Source of the DNA: Actinotalea sp. JY-7876
Lineage (GTDB): Bacteria > Actinomycetota > Actinomycetes > Actinomycetales > Cellulomonadaceae
Assembly: GCF_014042015.1 (NCBI RefSeq)
Contig: NZ_CP059493.1
Location: forward strand, 992,001-1,056,000
DNA length: 64,000 nucleotides
Reading direction: 5' to 3'
Shown here: positions 8,854 to 17,454 of the stretch, one piece after another
How the letters are laid out: the number at the start of each line of letters is the position of its first letter
Position numbering within the stretch: position 1 is the stretch's first letter
Position numbers and translations under genes: made by a program
Notes under the pieces: generated by a model
Databases searched by the model: none
Told to the model about the DNA's origin: nothing
What the model saw: the letters and a program-made list of their open reading frames with translations, nothing else

Positions 8854-10134
8854 GTGACGACACCGACTCCCACGACGCCCGCCCCGCGGGCGGGCACGGA
8901 CCGCGCCGCCGGCTTCGTCCTGCTCGTCGGCCTCCTCACGCTGCTGCCTGCGGTGACGACGGACATGTACCTCCCGTCGCTGCCCGACGTCGCCGCCGAC
9001 CTCATGACGACCGAGGCGGCCGCCCAGTTCACGATCACCGGCATGCTCATCGGCGGCGCGATCGGGCAGCTCATCGTCGGCCCGTTCTCCGACCGCGTCG
9101 GGCGCCGCAAGCCCGTGCTCATCGGCGTGAGCCTGCACGTGGTCATCTCGCTGCTCTGCGTCGTGGCGACCACGATCGGCCAGCTGTCGACGCTGCGCGT
9201 GCTCCAGGGTCTGGTCAGCTCGGGCGCCACCGTGGTCGCCATGGCATGCATCCGGGACCGCTACACCGGGGCCGACGCCGCCAAGCTCATGTCCCGCCTC
9301 ATGCTCGTCATCGCCGTGGCACCGCTGCTCGCGCCGACCGTCGGCAGCGCGATCGCCTCGGTATGGGGCTGGCGCGCGGTGTTCGTGGCGCTCGCCCTCT
9401 TCGCGCTGGTCCTCGTGGTGATCGTGGCGTTCTTCCTGCCCGAGACGCTGCCGGTCGAGCGGCGCACGGCCCACGGCATGCGCGCCTCGCTGCACGGCTA
9501 CGTGGGCCTGCTCCGGGACCGCCGCTTCCTCGCCCTCGCCGCGCTCCCCGGGCTCGGCATGGCCATGATCATGAGCTACGTCGCCGGCTCCCCGTTCGTC
9601 CTGCAGCAGGAGTACGGCCTGTCGCAGTCGCAGTTCGCGCTGGTCTTCGCCATCGGCGGGACGTCGATGGTCACGGGGTCGCAGATCAACGCCGCGCTCG
9701 TGCACCGCGTCGGGCCCGCGCGTCTGCTGCGCACGGCCGTCCCGGTCACGGTCGTGTTCAGCGCCGGGCTCGTCGGCGTCGCCGCCACCCACCTCGGCGG
9801 GATCGTCGGCCTCGTGGTCGCCCTGTGGCTCACGACGGCCGTCCTGGGCTTCGTGATGTCGAACGCCTCGGCGCTCGCGCTGTCCCGTCACGGCAAGCGC
9901 GCGGGGACCGCCGCTGCGACCATCGGCTTCCTGCAGGCGGGCCTCGCCGGCGCCGTGAGCCCGCTCGTCGGGGTCCTCGGCGGGGACGCCGTCGCGATGA
10001 CCGGCGTGATGCTCCTCAGCATCGTCGTGGCGTTCGTCATCCTGGCCGTCGGCACGCCCGCGTACCGCCGGGGTGGGTGGGTCGAGATGGGTACCGAGCG
10101 CGCCGCCGGTGCGCCGGTCGCCGTCGCCCACTGA
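8854..10134 (+). CDS. Bcr/CflA-type multidrug efflux MFS transporter
   Basis: A 12-helix major facilitator drug/proton antiporter of 426 residues. The Bcr/CflA signature is clear: TTDMYLPSLPDVAADL at the end of helix 1 and motif A GPFSDRVGRRKPVL between helices 2 and 3. Helices follow regularly to about residue 405, then a short hydrophilic tail. Family members export chloramphenicol-, bicyclomycin- or sulfonamide-like compounds, or cysteine; the substrate here cannot be read from sequence. It is divergent from the SRAP gene, with no dedicated regulator next to it. Confidence 0.9.
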   Translation: MTTPTPTTPAPRAGTDRAAGFVLLVGLLTLLPAVTTDMYLPSLPDVAADLMTTEAAAQFTITGMLIGGAIGQLIVGPFSDRVGRRKPVLIGVSLHVVISLLCVVATTIGQLSTLRVLQGLVSSGATVVAMACIRDRYTGADAAKLMSRLMLVIAVAPLLAPTVGSAIASVWGWRAVFVALALFALVLVVIVAFFLPETLPVERRTAHGMRASLHGYVGLLRDRRFLALAALPGLGMAMIMSYVAGSPFVLQQEYGLSQSQFALVFAIGGTSMVTGSQINAALVHRVGPARLLRTAVPVTVVFSAGLVGVAATHLGGIVGLVVALWLTTAVLGFVMSNASALALSRHGKRAGTAAATIGFLQAGLAGAVSPLVGVLGGDAVAMTGVMLLSIVVAFVILAVGTPAYRRGGWVEMGTERAAGAPVAVAH

Positions 10135-10168
10135 CCGTCCGGCCCGGGGCGGCTCGCCCCCGCCCTCC

Positions 10169-10174
10169 TACCCT
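10169..10174 (+). promoter_or_regulatory. -10 hexamer TACCCT of the aminotransferase gene, leaderless
   Basis: TACCCT, six bases (GGGGGC), then the ATG at 10181. The G-run could also serve as a weak ribosome-binding site on a longer transcript. Confidence 0.45.
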
Positions 10175-10180
10175 GGGGGC

Positions 10181-11401
10181 ATGACCTCCCTGCGGCCCGG
10201 CCGCTGGCACGACGTCGCCCGCGCGGCCGGGCTCGTCGGGGCCGACGGCGTCGTGCGTCCGACCGTGTTCGCCGAGATGTCGGCGCTCGCCGTGAGCACG
10301 GGCGCGCTCAACCTCGGCCAGGGCTTCCCCGACGTCGACGGCCCCGCGCACGTCGCACGGGCCGCGGCCGACGCCATCCTCGCCGGGCGCAACCAGTACC
10401 CGCCCGGCGCGGGCGCGCCGGAGCTGCTCGACGCCGTCGCGGCGCACCAGGAGCGGCACTACGGCCTGCGGCCGGACCCGTCGTCCGAGGTGCTCGTGAC
10501 CACCGGCGCCACGGAGGCGCTCGCGGCCGCGGTGCTCGCGCTCGCCGGCCCGGGCGACGAGGTCCTGACGATCGAGCCCTACTACGACTCCTACGCCGCC
10601 GTCATCGCCATGGCCGGCGCCACGCACGTCACGGTCGGCCTGCGCGAGGAGGCGGGGCGGTTCCGCCTGGACCTCGACGCGCTCGGCGCGGCGTTCGGGC
10701 CGCGCACGCGCCTGGTGCTGCTCAACTCGCCGCACAACCCGACCGGCACGGTCCTCGAGCGCGCCGAGCTCGAGGCGGTCGCGCGGCTGGCGACGGAGCA
10801 CGACGTCGTCGTCCTCACCGACGAGGTGTACGAGCACCTCACCTACGACGGCGCCCGCCACGTCCCGATCGCGACGCTGCCGGGCATGGCGGGGCGGACG
10901 CTCACCGTCTCCTCGGCGGGCAAGACGCTCTCGTTCACGGGCTGGAAGATCGGCTGGGTGACCGGGCCCGCGCCGCTCGTCGCCGCGGTCCGCGCGGTGA
11001 AGCAGTACCTGACCTACGTCTCGGGCGCCCCGTTCCAGCCCGCGATCGCGCACGCGCTCGCGGACCCCGACGGGCGCACCGCCGCGTACGTCGCCGACCT
11101 GGCCGCGAGCCTCGCCCGTCGGCGCGACCTGCTCTGCGACGGGCTCACGGCGGCGGGGTTCGACGTCGTCGTGCCACGGGGCACGTACTTCGTCGTCGCG
11201 GACGGGTCCGGCCGGTGGGGCGACGACGGCGTGGAGACGTGTCGGCGCCTGGCGCACGAGGTCGGGGTCGTCGGCGTGCCGGTCTCCGCGTTCTGCCGCG
11301 CCGGGTCGGCCACCGCCGACGCGCTGCGCCCCCGCGTCCGCTTCACCTTCGTCAAGCGCGAGGAGGTGCTCGTCGACGCCGTCCGGCGGCTGGGCGCGTG
11401 A
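10181..11401 (+). CDS. PLP-dependent class I/II aminotransferase (DapC / kynurenine aminotransferase-like)
   Basis: A 406-residue fold-type I aminotransferase. Visible motifs are NLGQGFPDVDGP near residue 45, NQYPPGAG near 72, the Asn loop NSPHNPTGTV near 183, LTDEVYEHL near 210, and the PLP lysine in SSAGKTLSFTGWKIGW near 247. The pattern matches actinobacterial N-succinyldiaminopimelate aminotransferase DapC and the related kynurenine/methionine aminotransferases. No lysine-biosynthesis neighbour settles which amino acid is used. A longer upstream frame is rejected in favour of the ATG with a TACCCT box. Confidence 0.88.
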   Translation: MTSLRPGRWHDVARAAGLVGADGVVRPTVFAEMSALAVSTGALNLGQGFPDVDGPAHVARAAADAILAGRNQYPPGAGAPELLDAVAAHQERHYGLRPDPSSEVLVTTGATEALAAAVLALAGPGDEVLTIEPYYDSYAAVIAMAGATHVTVGLREEAGRFRLDLDALGAAFGPRTRLVLLNSPHNPTGTVLERAELEAVARLATEHDVVVLTDEVYEHLTYDGARHVPIATLPGMAGRTLTVSSAGKTLSFTGWKIGWVTGPAPLVAAVRAVKQYLTYVSGAPFQPAIAHALADPDGRTAAYVADLAASLARRRDLLCDGLTAAGFDVVVPRGTYFVVADGSGRWGDDGVETCRRLAHEVGVVGVPVSAFCRAGSATADALRPRVRFTFVKREEVLVDAVRRLGA

Positions 11402-11413
11402 GGCGGGACGCCC

Positions 11414-12031
11414 CTACGCGCCGGTGACCCGCGCCGGGTCGGCGCCGGTGAGCGCGCTGACCAGGCGGACGGCGTCGTCCCACGAGCGCGTGTAGTGGTG
11501 CGGGTCCGCGTTCCGCTGGACCGCGTGCGCCACGGCGGTCGGCGTCATGGCGTCGCGGTCCTCGACGCGCTGGAGGGCCCGGAAGAAGCTCTGCGCGCTC
11601 GCCGTCGGGTCCATGCGCTCGGCGAGCGTGCCCCACGCACCGTTGTCGCGCTGCTGGAACAGGCCGCGGCTGTCGGGCCCGGCCGTGTCCCCGCGGTCCA
11701 GGACGCGCAGGGAGGACTCGCCGAGCGCCGTCATGACGCCGATCGCCTGGTCGCGCGGGGAGAGACCCATGCCCCGGCCCGCCTGCACCACGGCGGCGGC
11801 GTTGGTCACCTGCTCGGCGCTGAAGCCGGCCACCTGCGGGGGCGGGGTGGTCGGGGTGGCCGGGGCGACGCCCTGCGCGGCCGTCGACCCGCGGACCGCG
11901 GCCAGCTCGGTGGCCAGCGCGGCCGCGAAGGCGGTCGCGCCGGCCGGGGACGCCGTCGTGCGGGGACCGAGCTGCGACAGCGTCTGCTGGATGGCGACCA
12001 TGCGCTGGCTCATCGCGGTGATCGCGTCCAT
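11414..12031 (-). CDS. lysozyme-like / transglycosylase-like protein without Sec signal
   Basis: A 205-residue protein in two parts. The first 25 residues are a helical stretch MDAITAMSQRMVAIQQTLSQ, similar in style to peptidoglycan hydrolases encoded in actinobacterial flagellar loci, followed by an Ala/Thr/Pro-rich linker. The rest, from about residue 70, is the lysozyme-like module with GLSPRDQAIGVMTALGESSL, GPDSRGLFQQR and AWGTLAERMDP. The Glu in ALGESSL is the likely catalytic acid. There is no signal peptide or lipobox, so its export route is unclear. A strong GGGGGACGG ribosome-binding site precedes the ATG. It converges on the aminotransferase and stands alone. Confidence 0.72.
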   Translation of the reverse strand: MDAITAMSQRMVAIQQTLSQLGPRTTASPAGATAFAAALATELAAVRGSTAAQGVAPATPTTPPPQVAGFSAEQVTNAAAVVQAGRGMGLSPRDQAIGVMTALGESSLRVLDRGDTAGPDSRGLFQQRDNGAWGTLAERMDPTASAQSFFRALQRVEDRDAMTPTAVAHAVQRNADPHHYTRSWDDAVRLVSALTGADPARVTGA

Positions 12032-12185
12032 GGTCCGTCCCCCCTCGCGCTGCGCGTCTCGGCCGGCTCGGCGAGCCCCGTCGCGGCCGCCGGTCCCATC
12101 GGCCGTCCGGGCGTGGCTGTGAGCGGCCGGGCCAGGGGGCCGGGTGCCAGGATGACGCGACACCCGCTCGCCGACAGGAGCCGCC

Positions 12186-12953
12186 ATGGACTTCCCCCGC
12201 TTCGACGTCCAGGGCCAGGTCGCCCTCGTGACGGGCGCCGCCCGCGGTCTGGGCCGCGCGATCGCGCTCGCCCTCGCGCACGCGGGCGCCGACGTCGCCG
12301 TCGGCCTGCGCGACCCGGCCGCGGACGGCGGGGTCGTCGCCGAGATCGAGGCGCTCGGCCGACGCGCGCTGCCCCTGCCGATGGACGTCGCGGACCTGAC
12401 GCAGGTGCGCGCCGCGGTCCGGCGGGCCGCTGACGAGCTCGGCGGCCTCGACATCCTCGTCAACAACGCGGGCATCGCGCCCGGGTCGATGGCGATCGAC
12501 GTCACCGAGGACGTCTTCGACGCCACCGTGGGGCTCAACGTGCGGGGCACGTTCTTCGCGTCGCAGGAGGCGGCGCGGGTGATGCGTGAGCGCGGCGGCG
12601 GTCGCATCGTCATGGTCGGGTCGCAGGCGGGCGAGGTCGCGCTGCCGGGCGAGACGGTCTACTGCATGACCAAGGCCGCCGTCGCCCACCTCACGCGCTG
12701 CCTCGCGGTCGAGTGGGGGCAGTACGGGATCACCGTCAACAACGTCGCGCCCACGTTCATCCGCACGGACGGCACGGCGGACGCGCTGTCGGACCCGGCG
12801 TTCGAGGCCGACGTCGTCGAGCGCATCGCGGCGCTGCACCGCATCGGCGAGCCGATGGACGTCGCCGGCGCGGTGCTCTACCTGGTCTCGCCCGCGGCGT
12901 CCCTCGTGACCGGCCACACGCTGCTCGTGGACGGTGGCTGGACGGCGCGCTGA
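12186..12953 (+). CDS. SDR-family oxidoreductase
   Basis: Classical short-chain dehydrogenase/reductase of 255 residues. It has the NAD(P)-binding TGAARGLGRA at residues 12-21, NNAG near 95, the catalytic Ser in MVGSQAG near 142 and YCMTK near 158 supplying Tyr and Lys, and ends LLVDGGWTAR as usual. The acidic or basic cofactor residue is ambiguous (GLRDPAA), so NAD versus NADP is not assigned. ACAGGAG precedes the ATG. It is most like sugar alcohol, glucose or 3-oxoacyl reductases. No pathway partner is adjacent. Confidence 0.87.
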   Translation: MDFPRFDVQGQVALVTGAARGLGRAIALALAHAGADVAVGLRDPAADGGVVAEIEALGRRALPLPMDVADLTQVRAAVRRAADELGGLDILVNNAGIAPGSMAIDVTEDVFDATVGLNVRGTFFASQEAARVMRERGGGRIVMVGSQAGEVALPGETVYCMTKAAVAHLTRCLAVEWGQYGITVNNVAPTFIRTDGTADALSDPAFEADVVERIAALHRIGEPMDVAGAVLYLVSPAASLVTGHTLLVDGGWTAR

Positions 12954-12978
12954 CCGGGAGCCCGGTGCCCCGCCGTCC

Positions 12979-13878
12979 TCAGCCGGCCACCCGCTCCGGC
13001 GTCCCGGGGCGCGGCAGCGCGAGGCGGCCCAGGTCCAGGTCCACCTGTGTGCGGCCTGGTCCGACGCCGAGCAGCTGGGCGAGGCGCAGCGCGTCGAACG
13101 GGGCGTGCACCTTGACGTCGTTGTCGAAGTAGACGACGACGTCGCGCCCGTCCGCGGCCCACGCGGCGATCCGCTCGGCCCACCGGGCGAGCGAGGCGTC
13201 GTCGTACCCGCTGACGTACAGCTCCTCGCCGCCGTGCAGGCGGACGTAGACCAGGTCGCTCGTGACGTCCAGCAGGAACGGCCACTTCCCGGCGGTGTCC
13301 GCGACCACGAGGCCGATGTCGTGCCGGCGCAGCAGGTCGACGAAGTCCGGCGTCACGAACGTCGGGTGCCGCACCTCGAGCGCGTGCCGCACGGGCCGGT
13401 CGGCGTCGGTCTGCGTCAGCGCGCGGCCCTCGAGCCGCTCGTCGTGACCTGTCGCCAGCGCCGCGGCGGCCGACGTCGTCCGGGGGAGCAGGTCGAAGAA
13501 GGTAGCGAGCCGGCCGGGGTCGTAACCGAGCATCGGCGGCAGCTGCCACAGCACCGGGCCGAGCTTGTCGCCGAGCGCCAGCACCCCCGACGCGAAGAAG
13601 TTGGCCAGGGGCTGCGCGGGTTCGCGCAGCTTGATCATGTGGGTGATGAAGCGGCCGCCCTTGACCGCGAACCGGAAGTCCGGCGGCGTCGCCTCGTACC
13701 ACCGGCGGTAGCTCTCGGGACGCTGGAGCGAGTAGAAGGACCCGTTGAGCTCGACGGTGCTCAGCAGGCTCGACGCGTGCGTCAGCTCGAGGCGCTGCGG
13801 GAGCCCGGGCGGGTAGAACACGCCGCGCCAGGGCGCGTACCGCCACCCCGAGATCCCGATCCGGACGTCCCCGCTCAC
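12979..13878 (-). CDS. DUF72 family protein
   Basis: A 299-residue DUF72 (YecE-like) TIM-barrel protein of unknown function. It begins SGDVRIGISGWRYAPWRGVFYP and carries the family blocks TVELNGSFYSLQ, RFAVKGGRFITH, LGPVLWQLPP, ALEVRHPTF and VYVRLHGGEELYVSGY. Upstream TTG (13896) and GTG (13887) codons are in frame, but the GTG at 13878 gives the family N-terminus and has TACCGT seven bases before it. It converges on the SDR gene and is followed upstream by a GNAT gene on the same strand. Biochemical activity is unknown. Confidence 0.85.
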   Translation of the reverse strand: MSGDVRIGISGWRYAPWRGVFYPPGLPQRLELTHASSLLSTVELNGSFYSLQRPESYRRWYEATPPDFRFAVKGGRFITHMIKLREPAQPLANFFASGVLALGDKLGPVLWQLPPMLGYDPGRLATFFDLLPRTTSAAAALATGHDERLEGRALTQTDADRPVRHALEVRHPTFVTPDFVDLLRRHDIGLVVADTAGKWPFLLDVTSDLVYVRLHGGEELYVSGYDDASLARWAERIAAWAADGRDVVVYFDNDVKVHAPFDALRLAQLLGVGPGRTQVDLDLGRLALPRPGTPERVAG

Positions 13879-13885
13879 CGGAGCC

Positions 13886-13891
13886 ACGGTA
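13886..13891 (-). promoter_or_regulatory. -10 hexamer TACCGT of the DUF72 gene, leaderless
   Basis: TACCGT, seven bases, then the preferred GTG start at 13878. It overlaps an alternative GTG codon at 13887. Confidence 0.42.
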
Positions 13892-13930
13892 GGCAACCGG
13901 TCCGTCCTCCGCCCGCCGACGGCGTCCGGG

Positions 13931-14458
13931 TCACACGCCGACGACGGCGCTGCGGCGCTCCAGGCGGACCACGTCGCGCCAGACGCCCGCGGCCGTGCGC
14001 CCGAGGCGCTCGTTCACGCCCACCGTGCGGAAGCCGTGCCGGGCGTGGAGCGCGAGGCTTGCCGCGTTCTCGGGGAAGACGCCGGCGGTGAGCGTCCAGA
14101 CCCCGGCGGCCTCCGTCGAGCGCACCAGGGCGTCGAGCAGCGCGGAGCCGACGCCGCGTCCCCGGGCCGCCGCGGCGACGTACACGCTGATCTCGAGCAC
14201 GCCCGCGTACACGCAGCGGCTGCTGGTGGGTGAGCACGCGGCCCACCCGAGCACGACGTGGTCGCGACCGTCGAGGGGACCCGTCGCGACGAGGCGGTGC
14301 TGCCCGACGTGCGCGGCGTCCCACGCCTCCCACGAGGGCACCGTGGTCTCGAAGGTGGCCTCGCCGGTCGCGATGCCGTCGGCGTAGACCGCCGCCACCG
14401 CGGGCCAGTCGTCGGCCGCCATGGCGCGCACCGTCGTGCGGTCGTGCGTCGCCGCCAT
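13931..14458 (-). CDS. GNAT N-acetyltransferase, phosphinothricin acetyltransferase-like
   Basis: A 175-residue GNAT enzyme. The layout follows the phosphinothricin/methionine sulfoximine acetyltransferase group: [29 protein letters not shown] at the N-terminus, [22 protein letters not shown] near 95 as the acetyl-CoA pyrophosphate loop (RGRGVG), and [16 protein letters not shown] near the end. The likely substrate is an amino-acid-like amine, but resistance to phosphinothricin is only a family association. GGAGG sits before the ATG. It lies on the strand opposite to pgi, with about 146 bp between the two starts. Confidence 0.85.
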   Translation of the reverse strand: MAATHDRTTVRAMAADDWPAVAAVYADGIATGEATFETTVPSWEAWDAAHVGQHRLVATGPLDGRDHVVLGWAACSPTSSRCVYAGVLEISVYVAAAARGRGVGSALLDALVRSTEAAGVWTLTAGVFPENAASLALHARHGFRTVGVNERLGRTAAGVWRDVVRLERRSAVVGV

Positions 14459-14604
14459 GCGTCCTCCCGAGCCGTCCGTGCTCACCGGGCGTGGCGAGCA
14501 GCCCGCCCGCGGACGAGCATCGTGGCAGGCCCGGGGGTCCGGTGTCAGGACCGCGTCCACGTCAGTACGGTGGAGGCGACACCCCAGCCCGCAGGAGGAC
14601 CCGC

Positions 14605-16299
<1,695 letters not shown>

Positions 16300-16310
16300 C
16301 CGGGGCGGCG

Positions 16311-16793
16311 TCAGCTCTCGAGGTGGTACAGGCGCTTGTGGGGGTCCAGGACGCGGATGAGCGTCAGGGAGATCTCGGACAGCTGCGCGACCTGCTCGGG
16401 GGTGAGCGCGTCGATGACGAGGCGCCGCACCTCGGTGACGTGACCGGGGGCGCTCGCCACGACCTTGTCCCAGCCGGCGTCGGTGAGCACCGCGAGCGTG
16501 GCGCGCTTGTCGGACGGGTCGGGCTCGCGGCGGACGAAGCCGTCGCGTTCGAGCCGCGTGACGACGTGGGACAGGCGGGGGAGCGTCGCGTTGGTCGCCG
16601 AGGCGAGGTGGGACATCCGCAGCGTGCGGTCCCGGGCCTCCGACAGCATCGCGAGCAGCAGGTACTCGTAGTGCGTGAGGTCCGCGTCGCGGCGCAGCTG
16701 TGCGTCCAGCGCGCCGGGCAGCAGCTCGATCACGGCCTGGAGCCGCAGCCACGCCACGAGCTCGTCCTTGCTCAGCCAGTGCGGCTCTGCCAT
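16311..16793 (-). CDS. MarR-family transcriptional regulator
   Basis: A 160-residue winged-helix repressor of the MarR family. The body has the expected dimer helices, the recognition region MSHLASATNATLPRLSHVVTRLERDGFVRR near residues 75-105, and the wing EPDPSDKRATLAVLTDAG. The ligand is unknown, but such proteins usually respond to phenolic or oxidative signals. GGAG precedes the ATG. It faces the S4-domain gene across a 174-bp divergent region containing a GTGAA-N8-TTCAC dyad that may be its own operator. Confidence 0.88.
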   Translation of the reverse strand: MAEPHWLSKDELVAWLRLQAVIELLPGALDAQLRRDADLTHYEYLLLAMLSEARDRTLRMSHLASATNATLPRLSHVVTRLERDGFVRREPDPSDKRATLAVLTDAGWDKVVASAPGHVTEVRRLVIDALTPEQVAQLSEISLTLIRVLDPHKRLYHLES

Positions 16794-16837
16794 GGGACTC
16801 CAATGATCGGGGCGACACCACGAGGGGGATGGCGCGC

Positions 16838-16855
16838 GTGAACTTGTTGCTTCAC
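16838..16855. promoter_or_regulatory. inverted repeat GTGAA-N8-TTCAC, candidate MarR operator
   Basis: Perfect 5-bp arms separated by eight bases, 45-62 bp before the marR start and next to the AT-rich CTATATC. Position and symmetry fit autoregulation; binding is inferred. Confidence 0.35.
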
Positions 16856-16967
16856 CTATATCTCACCACTCCCGCTCGCGCAGGAGACGCCACGACTGCG
16901 CCCGCGCGCTGGTGTGACTAGCGTGGACCGGCGGCCGCCCGGGCCGTCGCAGGCCGAGGAGCGCACC

Positions 16968-17417
16968 GTGAGCGAGGAGCAGGTCGGCGCCGCCGGAGCG
17001 CCCGCACCGGGGCAGGCGCCACCCGCTGCCCCCGCGGTGCGGCCGCCGCCGGCGCCGGACAGCACGCGCATCGACCGGTGGTCGTGGGCGGTCCGGCTGT
17101 TCCGCACACGCTCCCTCGCCGCCGCCGCGTGCCGCGCGGGCCACGTGCGCGTCAACGGGGACCGGGCCAAGCCCGCGACGACCGTGCGTCCCGGCGACGA
17201 GGTGCGGGTGCGCGTCGAGGGCACCGAGCGCATCGTCGAGGTGCGCCTGGCGGTCGAGAAGCGCGTCGGCGCCGCCCTGGTGCCCCTGTGCCTCGTGGAC
17301 CGCACCCCGCCGCCGCCCGCGCGGACCGAGCTCGCGGTCGCGCCGGTGCGGGACCGCGGCGCCGGGCGGCCCACCAAGCGCGAGCGCCGGGACATCGACC
17401 GACTGCGGGGCCGCTGA
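16968..17417 (+). CDS. S4-domain RNA-binding protein (Hsp15-like)
   Basis: A 149-residue protein with a Pro/Ala-rich N-terminal tail of about 45 residues, then an S4 RNA-binding domain RIDRWSWAVRLFRTRSLAAAACRAGHVRVNGDRAKPATTVRPGDEVRVRV and a basic C-terminus with GRPTKRERRDIDRLR. This is the architecture of Hsp15, which binds 50S subunits carrying stalled nascent chains. The GTG at 16968 is preferred because GAGGAG lies seven bases ahead; an in-frame GTG at 16914 lacks a ribosome-binding site. It is divergent from the MarR gene and convergent with the penicillin-binding protein gene. Confidence 0.87.
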   Translation: MSEEQVGAAGAPAPGQAPPAAPAVRPPPAPDSTRIDRWSWAVRLFRTRSLAAAACRAGHVRVNGDRAKPATTVRPGDEVRVRVEGTERIVEVRLAVEKRVGAALVPLCLVDRTPPPPARTELAVAPVRDRGAGRPTKRERRDIDRLRGR

Positions 17418-17454
17418 CCGCCGACGGCGGCTCGAACGGCGGCGAGCGCTCGGC

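Noticed and set aside
13879-13896. TTG or GTG start for the DUF72 gene further upstream
   Set aside because: No ribosome-binding site, and the N-terminus from 13878 matches the family and has a well-placed TACCGT.
16914-16967. Earlier GTG start for the S4 protein
   Set aside because: No ribosome-binding site precedes it, while GAGGAG lies correctly before the GTG at 16968.
17418-17430. CCGCCG-A-CGGCGG as a terminator between the S4 and PBP genes
   Set aside because: The stem is short and the loop is a single base, so it cannot form as written; evidence is too weak to list.
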